Shown here one piece after another: positions 1 to 9,600 of a DNA stretch of 64,000 bases; position 1 is the stretch's first letter; every line of letters begins with the position of its first letter. The notes under the pieces are model-generated. The model saw only the letters and a list, made by a program, of their open reading frames with translations, was not told the DNA's origin and did no database searches. Source of the stretch: Mesaphorura yosii (taxonomy: Eukaryota > Arthropoda > Collembola > Poduromorpha > Tullbergiidae); the NCBI GenBank assembly GCA_009869945.1, contig WIXG01000067.1:203335-267334 (forward strand), given 5' to 3'. The position numbers and the translations under genes are program-made.

Positions 1-1031
1 AGGGTCGTCAGGGCGCTGATGAGAATCCCCGCTGCCATGACGATGCTCATGAGAATGGTCTGGCTCGTTTGTTCCATGACGAAGGCGTGGCACAGCTCCA
101 TCATTTTGTAGAGTAGAATGAGCCGACTTGTGTGGCCCCGGGCAGGGGCCTCCCTCCGCCCCTTCTCGGAGTCGAAGGTGCCCAGCTTCAGGCACCGGTA
201 GATGGCGTAGGAGTACACGAGGGCGTTGGCCGAGAAGTGGAACACATGGACAAGCCCAAAGAACATGCCATGCGCGCCCGTGAGGGGGGAGGTCACCGAC
301 CCGAAGAGGCGGAAGGCCCCGTCCACCCACTCCAGCGCCCTCCGCACCCCAGGGGTGACATTGGGGCACACCTGCGTCCACTTGGCGCCCAGAATCTCCT
401 CCCCGTCGCAGAAATTGGCGACGACCTGCTGAACGATGCCAATGTCCAGGAATGTCGCATACGGATTGACCCCCAAAGCGACCAGCCCCAGCGTATACAC
501 ACAGACGAGTATTAGAATGCCTCCGATCATGATCCGGAGGAAGATTTCGGTCCCGTCTGGCTCCTCGTCTTCCAGGTCGTGCACGTTGTAGATTTCTTCG
601 TCCAGAATGGCGACTGTGTTCTCGATCGCCATGAGTCTCCTCGCGTACACGAGCATAAGGAGTTCAAGGGCGACAAAGAAGACGGTGGTCAGCCACATAA
701 AGTAGAGCGAGAGACGTCGACCCAGCTCCAGGGGGACTGTGTGGTCGTACCAAACGGACATGAGGAGGAACACCATCTGTTGAAAGATCGTCCAGAACGC
801 ACAGAGTCTGTACAGGAGCATTTGGCGCGCGTCGCCCATGTACGCGAAGGGGAGTCGGCGCGGGCGCGGGTGGTTGTGTGGGGAGCCACCGCGGGTCCAT
901 TCTGTGGGGTCGATGGGGGTTGCCCTTGAAATTTTATACCGTACGTCCAAACGCCGAAAATACGGAAAGCATCCAATGTGTGCCGCGAAGTTGGAGAAAC
1001 GTAGGAGACGCCGGATGGGTTGAGATGTCAT
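1..1031 (-). CDS. Multi-pass membrane protein, chemoreceptor-like, 3' end beyond window
   Basis: An open frame of 343 codons starts at an ATG at 1031 in a strong context (GCCGCC before ATG) and runs off the left edge without a stop, so only the N-terminal part is seen. The product opens MTSQPIRRLLRFSNF, has a basic N-terminal tail of about 65 residues and then hydrophobic segments at roughly residues 68-93, 107-133, 163-190, 255-280 and 325-343. An acidic loop (DLEDEEPDG) lies between the second and third. A long intracellular-type N-terminus followed by evenly spaced helices resembles arthropod gustatory/odorant receptor proteins, but no signature motif is visible because the diagnostic C-terminus lies outside the window. 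Any other polytopic family remains possible. Confidence 0.6.
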   Translation of the reverse strand, partial: MTSQPIRRLLRFSNFAAHIGCFPYFRRLDVRYKISRATPIDPTEWTRGGSPHNHPRPRRLPFAYMGDARQMLLYRLCAFWTIFQQMVFLLMSVWYDHTVPLELGRRLSLYFMWLTTVFFVALELLMLVYARRLMAIENTVAILDEEIYNVHDLEDEEPDGTEIFLRIMIGGILILVCVYTLGLVALGVNPYATFLDIGIVQQVVANFCDGEEILGAKWTQVCPNVTPGVRRALEWVDGAFRLFGSVTSPLTGAHGMFFGLVHVFHFSANALVYSYAIYRCLKLGTFDSEKGRREAPARGHTSRLILLYKMMELCHAFVMEQTSQTILMSIVMAAGILISALTT

Positions 1032-1585
1032 GGCGGCGGAGTTTGAAATTGGAGAGAAAGAAATTTTGGGGAAATTTTTTGAGGTCAAGTGGGATATGCG
1101 CGTTCCCTATAATTTGTACCAATTTGTTCCAATTGCGAATAGCGTCATCCATACACTAGTTAGCTACTGGCGGAGCCGAGCGCCCCGAAATTTAGGTCAT
1201 TGATTGCAATTTAATTGCAAAGCTCTTCAAAGATGCCGGTCGACGAAAACAAAATTCATGCGAAATTTAAAATTGGTCTAGGGGTAATTTTCAGAGTGGC
1301 TGGTTTTCCTGATTGATTTTTGCACGATTTATTCAATCGACTCACTAATTAGTAATTACGGAATGAGGAGGGTTGAATTTAGTTTTATTCAGCATAAATT
1401 CCAATTTCAACTGCTTCAAATTCCATCATGCATGCTTAGTATCAATTCTGGTACAAAACAGTAAATTATTAATATATGTAATTATTGACGTTTTTGCGTA
1501 ATTAGCTGGATGTCTCAACATTTTCAGGACAATGGCAGGGTGTCATCTGTCGAAATTCCTTGGCCCAATCCCAAACGACTATTCA
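1032..1585. other. Intergenic, AT-rich
   Basis: No coding potential was recognised. This stretch lies between the divergent 5' end of the membrane protein and the 3' end of the LRAT gene. AATAAA-type signals on the minus strand (around 1328-1333) could serve the LRAT gene. Confidence 0.5.
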
Positions 1586-2251
1586 CTATTCGCTGTCACT
1601 GCTGAATTCGTATCTGTGTGACTGGAAAAAAGAAGAGAATGGGATGGCATACTTGCTAAAGTTCTCAAAAAGTTCAGAACACCCACCTGATCAGTAAACC
1701 CTTTGCCAAATTTCCACTTGGTGCAATAATATTCGCAGTTCTTCCCTGTGAAATTGTACTTGACACTCGTGCCCAGCACCTTTCTGGCCATTTTGATGGA
1801 CTCTTCTGGTGGCAGTGGGTTCCGGTCGTGTGTTCTGGCCATTGGGTACACGCCCCGAAACCCATCTTTGTTATTCACACGGCATCGTTGCCTATCTCTC
1901 GTCGGGCCAAGTTCCGCAACGTGCTTCAGAGTCTGGAGTTTAATTGGCGCTGTCGTATTTTCCTTACTTTCGGCACAAATATTGTAGACTTTCCCGGCCT
2001 CTTCCGAGTACATGGCCCAGTGGTTGTAAGGACCACGGCAAAATTCGATCAAGTCTCCCGGCTGGGCGACTTTTTGGACTTCCTCCCAATGCACGAATTT
2101 GTCAGCTGCAACGCAAGAGCAAGCACAAGTTTCGCAAAAATTAGGTCCCCTCACAGCGCATAGGATTTGGAAACTAGATGAAAGACTTACAGCTCACTGC
2201 ATTCTGCACGTCTGTCACCACATCGTAGTACCAATTTTTGACTGCCTCCAT
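1586..2251 (-). CDS. LRAT/PLAAT-family acyltransferase-phospholipase (HRASLS-like)
   Basis: Three exons: 2251-2191, 2105-1687 and 1621-1586, giving 171 residues, close to the usual size of PLAAT proteins. The joins use GTAAGT and GTGGGT donors, with introns of 85 and 65 bases and phases 1 and 0. The LRAT domain begins at PGDLIEF (residues 36-42). The catalytic His is H49 in YNHWAMY, and the catalytic Cys is C144 in the NCEYYC box. Family members are thiol enzymes of the NlpC/P60 fold that move acyl groups between phospholipids or hydrolyse them, usually at membranes. Vertebrate PLAATs often have a C-terminal membrane anchor, which is absent here: the protein ends with a hydrophilic SHRYEFSSDSE tail. 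It may therefore be soluble or act on another acyl substrate. Confidence 0.88.
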
Positions 2252-3109
2252 TTAGTCGAAGCGCCAATTTTATAGAACAACCAGAAATGTCAAACCAGCA
2301 ATTCCGATTTAATTTCCTCTGATTGGAGCCGCCGTACAGTTTTGGAATAAGTATTTGTAATTTAATCAACCGTCGACCGACACCCGTCTTGATTCGCACA
2401 CAAGTTCAAATCGCAGCTCACTTACACACTACAACTCACTGTGTGACTGTGACTCACGCCTAGCCTGTGACTGGGTTAGATTTGTCAACACCAAGCCAGA
2501 GCTCAGCGCAAATCCAGCTCTACTTCTACGAGCAGAGCACCAATTCATTCCTGTAAGCTAATGCAATGATGCGAATAATACGTGGAGTGGAGAATCGCCG
2601 GTTGACCTTGGTTTAATGAAACCTAGTATGTGCAAATTTGCTTCATACCAATTTTATCAATGTTTTGGTGCATTAGGAAAATTAGACATCACCGTCACCA
2701 ATGCAAGATACATTTGGGGCCAATTCTTTCGGCACGGCATGGACCTCCACTCACCCGACCAGGCATGGCTTATGACGGCATGCCGAGTGCATGCATATGT
2801 CCGGCGCGGCTTCGGCACAGGTTTTTGCCATGGCAGCACTCTTTCATAAAGTTGAAAAAATGAAATCCGTACAAAGATCGCTTGCAACCATTCTTGGTAT
2901 TCTTAGCTCAACAGATTGGTGCCAGGGCTTGGAATGTGCCCGGCATCTAGTCTTCTGAAAAATCTGCAGATTTTTCAGCGTGCCATTCCAGACATACCGG
3001 CGGAACGCCCTTCGTTTGCGCCGATTGCGGGACGAAATGCGTGAGCAAAACGGGGCTCAGAACCCACCGACGCGGACATGTGAAGCAAAACTGTGTATTC
3101 GTATATTTT
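2252..3109. other. Intergenic, with a palindrome-bearing dispersed repeat
   Basis: No gene was recognised. A 24-base perfect palindrome at 2955-2978, centred on CTGCAG, is followed by a segment that recurs near 5846. It is listed separately as a repeat. Confidence 0.5.
2955..2990. repeat. Dispersed repeat copy 1 with perfect 24-bp palindrome
   Basis: Positions 2955-2978 read the same on both strands (arm CTGAAAAATCTG). The block ATCTGCAGATTTTTCAGCGTG plus CATTCCA recurs at 5846-5873 with one substitution. Copy 2 has lost the left arm. It may be the end of a small transposable element. Confidence 0.6.
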
Positions 3110-4980
3110 TCAGTAAGTAAATGAAGAATTTCTAGTGCCTATGCCTAAATATTCTCTCAGACTGTGTTCAATCACCGTACGGGCGTACATCAAGGATGGT
3201 GAGTCATTTACTGATTCAACCCTGTCGTCGGCAACGTGGGCAGTGTCTAAGCAACACAACACATAACGTAACATTCTTTGTTGGAATCACTTGAAAAAGG
3301 GATTTACCGGGTATAAAGACGACAGTGTTCCCACTCCCTGTCTGATATTTCTTCGTGATTCCCAACGGGTGCCACGGGTCAATCTTCCCATTTACGAATA
3401 TGACATTTGTAACGTCTCTGAAGGCTTCAATTCCGCCATAGAATTCGTTCGATTCCCGAACCGCATTGAGTACGAAGCTTTTCGTGAATCTGAGCGTGAC
3501 AAAAAGACAAATATCTGAAAATAAGCGCGCACATGACTGAAAGAAAGTGTCTCACTTTGCCCCAAAAGTGTCGCGACATTGTCTCAAATAGAATTCTACG
3601 GGAAAATGTCCGAAAATGGCGCCCCTTTCAAAAGTGGACGTCTGAAAATATCCAAATTCCGTGCAGGTTTGCCAGATCCACCCCCGAAATGCTGACGACA
3701 CTGCGAGGCTCTCCCATTCCGTGTGGCTCAGGAACCGTACAAAACTTGCAAATTGGAAGTCGTTGCACCGATCCCACACTCCGCCAATAGAAATCTCATT
3801 CAGGAATTGAAACATGGCTGCGTACCGCTCGAGTGGGCTCCTGCGTTCTGTCGTGTTCACATTTGTCATTATTCTGCATATGGAGGGGATGTTTGCCCTA
3901 TTCGCCGGAATGTGGTCCCGGTTGTACTGCACGATGCCCGCCACCGCCTCGGAAATGTTTTGGTAAATGAATTGGACGTTTAGCGGAGTCTTTTCCAATG
4001 GTTCGCACATGCTAGAATGAAAAGGGGGCGTCGGACGCAAGTTTTATGTTTGTGGGTGTTATTTTGAGAGAAATTGGTATTTGTACTCACTTGAATACTC
4101 TCTTCAAGTACCGCCACTCCCTTTCACCCCCTTCCACCAGCCGTTTGATGGTTTGAGTCGCTTCGCCAATTGCGTCCGCACAATCTTGCGAGAATTTTGC
4201 GAAAAGTGAGGCAATGTTGACCCGTTTGTAATCTGAACAAGGAAATACGCGGAAATTGACATTTTTTAGGCGTTGGTATGAAATCCCGCGTTTACCTTTA
4301 AAATCCGCTACAATTTTAACCGGTGCGGACGATGCCACGGCTGCGTGGACTTGTTCTGGAAATTTTAGCCTGTACCATGCAGCCAAGCATGCTGAATATG
4401 ACAAGCCGAAGGCCACCCACCGGTTTTGCTCGAGACCATGAATCCTCTTCATCGCAATGGTAAAAGCCTCCAAATCCTTCAGTGCTTGCCGACTGCTCAA
4501 CCATTTCAGGTTCTCGACAGAAGCATCCTCCGTCGGGTGAGATTTTCCATAGTAACGGTGCTCGAGTAGTATCAGTAGTGCGCCCATCCTTTGTGCCATC
4601 TCGGCGCTGAACGCATCCGTCAAGTCTTCGGGAAAAGCTTCCCATTCGCCACTGATAATGAGAAAGATTGGACCGTCCGGGTCGGTGAAGAATTCCCTGT
4701 TTATGAAGTAACGCTGCGGCCATATACGACGATGGTCACGATCATAATTGAAATGGTCCAAAACTTGTGTGAAGAAGTGCTCCTCCACATTTTCCACGCC
4801 CACGTTCACGGTTATGTTGAAGGAGTCCTTTCTGGTTCGGGTTCTCCTGCCAAATACCTTCCCATGGCTGAATTTCAGAGTCCCCTTCTCGAATTGCTCC
4901 CCAGAGCCAAAAAAGTCGATAGATTGGGCAGTTTGGATTGCCAATAAAGGCAGGAACACGAAAAACAGGAAGAAATTCAT
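3110..4980 (-). CDS. Peptidase family S28 serine carboxypeptidase (PRSS16/Pro-X carboxypeptidase-like)
   Basis: Five exons: 4980-4296, 4232-4091, 4011-3556, 3489-3308 and 3246-3110, giving 533 residues. The introns are 63, 79, 66 and 61 bases, and every phase closes. A signal peptide (MNFFLFFVFLPLLAIQTAQS) marks it as secreted or lysosomal. S28 landmarks appear in order: the LDHF segment, EHRYYGKS, the nucleophile region, VASSAPV, GIVQYNRD and NGKIDPWHPLG. The likely catalytic triad is S194 in FGLSYS, D465 in KIDPWH and H492 in DTAHVAD. The family cleaves Pro-X bonds at the C-terminus or releases N-terminal dipeptides. The nucleophile motif is G-L-S-Y-S rather than the usual G-G-S-Y-G/S-G, so activity may be altered although Ser, Asp and His are all kept. 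Confidence 0.92.
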
Positions 4981-5546
4981 AAGGGTTTGGATGGGGCAGT
5001 GAATCTGAAAGGGCTAACGATATCTCAAAAACACATTCGAATATTGAACCCAAACTTTTTCCACGTTAAATTCAGACCTTTGACTAGCTGATGGTGAATT
5101 TTGAGGTTGAGAAAACAATAGAACGACTGTGCGCCTTAACCCTTTTCTCGCAATATGTTTGTTCCAAATAAGTTGCACATCAAGTGTAAATGCAAATTCC
5201 TACTGTATAAAATTAGGCCATACTAGACGAAGAATTTGATGACGATGAAGGTCGATGGGGAAATGTTTGCGACGGTGGTAAGATTTTGGCATTCCAGCGT
5301 TCCTCTTGAATTGCAAACGATGGAATTTGGATGTGACTCAATGAATCTAGTGGGCTTTATTCAATAAACAGAAATAATCAATTACAAGTTAGATGTCCCA
5401 TGTCCGCTTCAATAAATTCGAGAACAAAAGAAAAGACGAAGAACTCTCAGACAGTCTTTTAAGGAAGTGTGTTGTCATTTGTTACGGATTTGGAATACGT
5501 GTTTTACTTGATCGTATTGGGTTTGATTGTGATTGAATTTACGACA

Positions 5547-5672
5547 ATGGAACAAACCCCCAAACGGCGGCGTGCCTATTCCCCGAAGTTCAAGCTTGAA
5601 GTTAAGCCGATCAGAACAGTGATAACAAGGCCAAACAACAACAAGGCTGCTAACACAACCAAATTTTCTTAA
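5547..5672 (+). pseudogene. Fragment of a transposase N-terminal DNA-binding region
   Basis: The reading MEQTPKRRRAYSPKFKLEV is the helix-turn-helix opening seen in Tigger/pogo-type and related domesticated transposases, where a basic run is followed by a Y-[ST]-x-x-F-K-L motif. Further on, NNNKAANTTKFS resembles the next helix of the same domain. The bases between do not keep one frame: a family-like reading DQNSDNK appears in another frame. No DDE domain follows. It is best read as a decayed transposon end, though a short expressed ORF cannot be excluded. Confidence 0.45.
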
Positions 5673-5841
5673 TAACTTGACTTATTAACTTAATAAAATT
5701 TAAAACTAATTAACATTTAGAATTTAACATTTAGCAGTATAGCAATGGCAATGATGCTGATATTCTTGCAGTTGTAGCCTTTAGACCAATTTGAGTCTAC
5801 GTCATAATCTCTCGCAAACTCCAGTTTGAAAATCACGGCAT

Positions 5842-5875
5842 AAATCTGCAGATTTTTCAGCGTGTCATTCCAAAT
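5842..5875. repeat. Dispersed repeat copy 2
   Basis: It matches 2959-2990 with a single C/T change. The left palindrome arm is degraded here. Confidence 0.55.
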
Positions 5876-6523
5876 CCATTCTGCTCCAGCAGTTTTTTAA
5901 TTTGTAAGGCTAGCGGTCCACTGGAACTTACGTGTGAAGGACGCACTCCCACAGGGGACTCGGACGCGCTCTCTTCCCCGAGTGACCCCGCTTTGTTCTG
6001 GTTCTGTGGAAATAACAGGATTCCCCTCCTGGAGAGGTCGCCCGAGAGTTGTTGTCTGCAGTCACCGCCATCCCACTGCTAATGGACCGGAGTCCACCCG
6101 AGTGCTATTTAAAGGGATTGGGCACCCGGCCAACGGAAACAAAAGCGTTGGAAGCCACGCAGCCAGCAGACCATCCAAATGAGATGGTACATGTGTGTGA
6201 AAACATTTCGGAAAACATTATCCCAGCCCACAAACAAAGAAGCAACTGCGCTCTAAAAATAATTCCCAAACATGTTGGCTCTCCCTGATTACAGCACACT
6301 ACTCATAACTCGTGTCCTGCAAAAGTCTTTCTGAGTAAAATCGGGATTAAAGTCATTACTTCAACGACGCTCGGACGGAGCTGTCCTTTCTTGGTTTCAG
6401 CGTAATTTTCGCTCAAAAAGAGTTGAGCGCAGTTTGAGAATCGTGCGTTCCCGGAAGTCGCCACGTTTGCGTAGCAGTGTGAGCAGATACTCGTAGGGCG
6501 TGCGCCCACAACAACCGACCACG

Positions 6524-6652
6524 ATGCCCACCCAGGAGGATCAGCACGAGCCGGGGGAGATCCTGAATGAATTCATTAATACGGAGGAGAATGACGATGG
6601 GGCGGAGATGCGGAGGAAGGTGACCAAGAAGACGACTTACAAGATTGATGAG
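6524..6652 (+). other. tmod: Tropomodulin alternative first coding exon 1 (43 residues)
   Basis: The ATG at 6524 follows ACCACG. The exon encodes an acidic-then-basic leader (MPTQEDQHEP ... KKTTYKIDE) and ends at a clear donor AG|GTGAGT in phase 0. It joins the common exon at 9440, which begins with in-frame codons NTTATTTM. Confidence 0.75.
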
Positions 6653-9600
6653 GTGAGTAGTAAAATAGTTGAGGGCTGTTTAGAGAGTGGCCACTCCCGC
6701 GCGCAAAAAAAGGAGGAGGCCATTGCTCCCCATCGGCCGGGTCCCAAAGAGCGGTGGAGCGGCCTGCTCGCAAACTTCAAACGTGGGGCAGACCACTGCC
6801 CCCACGACCACTGTAGCCCCATCAAAGCATCAGAAAGACGGCCTTCTCCATTCGCACGCTCTCATCTGCTTCATAACTCATTACGCGTAGCGCTCAGCGC
6901 GTCAGGTTTTTAACCTAAAGTGAGGCTACGAAAGAGCGGACGCGGCTCGGCAATGTGACGGCCCAGTCACTGACGGTGTTGCCCGCAAATGAGCGGAACG
7001 GCGGAGCTCCATAGCGAGCGCCTCCCGGCCGTCATGCCACCTCCGTCACTCTCCGACCGAATGTCACCACAGTCATTCGTCATCCCGCCTTTTGATTGAA
7101 TGGCGAGACTGTCACGGCCGTCACCGTGTGACAAATATCCACTGCGCGGCGGATGTGATTGCGTAATCAAACTCGGCTATTGCCAAGGAAAACAGCGGTG
7201 GCCTTCGCATTGACATTCCTTCCATTCGCGTGTGCTTCACGAGTCGAACAGGGGCGAGGGGAACAGGGGTGAGTTATGAGAGAATTGCGCCCCGGCACGA
7301 GTATTGGTGAATTTCTCTGCGTAGTTCCCACGGAGACATTCCTGCACTCTATGGTGTGGCTTCCATGCCAACAAAGGAAGGCCTTCTAAATATCGAAGGA
7401 CTTTGTTGCCCTGGGACGTGGGGGGCCTTGAGCTGCCACGTTTGTTGTTGCGCCGTTGCGCGGTGGCCGTGATCGCAGTCGTGCGAAGGTATTTCTCAAG
7501 CCTTCCCCGATTTCTCCCCAAAACAAGAGAATATTTTTTTTTATCATAGCACCATAGCGATGGAGGATTTTTATTTTTATCCACCGTCCCCGAATATATC
7601 CTTCGTAAACAAATTCCGCAACGAAATCCTTCGCCCGTGCCCACTTTTTATTCTCCTTCTACTCTTGATACGAGTGGCTCTTTGAGATTCGGGAGAGAGA
7701 TTCATGAGATCTCTTTTTACGTTATTTCAATAAGTAGTGGCCACCATTGCGTTTCCCGTGCTCGTGACTCACTTCACGACTGCCGTACGTCTCGCAGTTT
7801 ACGTGTAGGAGCCGCAGGGAGCGGGCATTAATTTCGGTCACTTTCGCAGCCTCTTTTCGTAGTGCACCACCACCGCCGTTCACGCAAATGGGTTGAGGGC
7901 TCTCTTTTTAGCTCGGCCCGCGGGTAGTTTTTAGTTTTCATTCGCCAAAAGTGCGTCAGCGTCATGACGACGGCGACGATGGAGCCACCCCGCTACTTTG
8001 GCTTCACTTCGTTCGAGCAGGTGAGCCCGCTCTTTCATAGGTTGATTGGGCCTCTGCTGAAAACGACGGCCAAATTTCGATCGCCGTGCCAGCCGTGTCC
8101 ACTGAGTTGTGACCGTGTCTCTGGCCCATCCTTTGTGCGGCCGGCCGGTGGATGTCCGATCATCTTCCCCTTCATTGCGACTTGAGAGTCACCGATCTGT
8201 CATTTTTAATGGGTCTCGCCAACACGGAGTCATTTTAAGCTCGCTCCCGGTTCGACCATCGCAGTGGCCAGCGTGTCAGTGAACTCTCTCCGTCTGGGCA
8301 ATTAGCTTCTTTTGTCTTCATTTGGTCGACGGTTTGGGAGCAAATTCTTCTGCTCGCTGCGTCGTTTCGAGCCGCAGCAGAGGACGGTGGAACAGAAGGC
8401 AAAAGTCAGAGCCAAGGCTTCCGCTGCTGCTGCGCATCTGCTCTCCACCGTTCCACATCGTTCGTATACGTGAGTAGGACGTCCAAAGAGACACGCGTCT
8501 AATTTTAGAACTGTGCTCCTCAAAGAGAGAGATGACTTTGTGAGATTACGACTCGCTAATGGACTCCCATGAACGGGGTCTCTGTGTGCTCGGAAAGAGC
8601 TCTCGCTAATGATGATTTGCTCGAAAAGTTCGCAAGACGGGACGAGGATCCGCGCCCTCTGCGGTGGGCGCTCGGCCCGCAAGTCCATCTCAGAGAAGTG
8701 CCCCCCTGTTGGATGGTCGAAGTCTTATCGCGCGCACCCGCTCCCATGAACTCTGGCCGCGCTCTCACCCTTCCACCGTTTCTTGAGTCTAACTCGCGCT
8801 GCCTATTCTCGTTCCATGTCCCCATCGCGACCACCATCATCCGTGCATCTTCATTGGGGGTAGGTACGTAGTTGCGGCTGCTTTAGAGAGTCCGCCATGT
8901 CCGCTCTTTGTAGTGTGGCCTTCGTTTCTCTGTTGGTCAGCAGCGTGTCTTTCTCCATGTCGTAGCAACGTGTCTCTCGTATGTCAAGTGTCATTCGCCA
9001 TATCCGTGCCAACAGTTTACTTCTTGTGAGTCAGCGAGGGTGGTCCGTCACTCCTCTTTTTCCGTGTGCGTAGTGTAGAGGGAGGAAGTGTTGAGTCTCG
9101 TGTGTGAAGAGTGAAGGGGGTGCCCAGCCTTGCTCAGTGTGCACTCTCATGTCCTTGACTCGACTGCTGCAATTTTATGTTGGTAGAAGAGAAGGCTATT
9201 CTAGAGTGTGCATTTTTGCAATTTGTCCGCTTCCTAGTGTATTTTGTGTCCGCAATTCGGTGAGATTTCTGAGGTTGCACTCTGTGTTTCTTATCTGTGT
9301 AGACAGCCAGTCAAATCAGCGTGAAGATGGTCAGTTCCGGAATACTTTTAGTCTAGTCTAATCGTGCCTTTATTCGTTCGCTTTCACTCCAATCTCCGAG
9401 TGTCGACCCTAATCTAGTACTTAATTTTCTCCCCCTTAGAATACGACTGCCACCACCACGATGACCAAGACGATGACGACTCGGAAACTCTACGGACGTG
9501 ATTTATCAGAGTACGAGCACATGGACGTTGATGAATTACTAAATCAATTAACAAATGAGGAGCTGGAGAAGCTGTCAAAGGAGGTCGATCCGGATGTGAG

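Larger units (their letters stand above)
4981..6523. other. Intergenic with transposase scrap and repeat copy
   Basis: This stretch lies between the S28 peptidase start and the first tropomodulin coding exon. Apart from the transposase-like fragment and the dispersed repeat copy listed below, no conserved gene was recognised. The last few hundred bases are probably tropomodulin promoter and 5' UTR. Confidence 0.5.

Noticed and set aside
6576-6913. Open frames around tropomodulin exon 1 continuing past 6652
   Set aside because: The conserved donor at 6653 and the phase-0 join to 9440 explain the exon. The extension is intron sequence.
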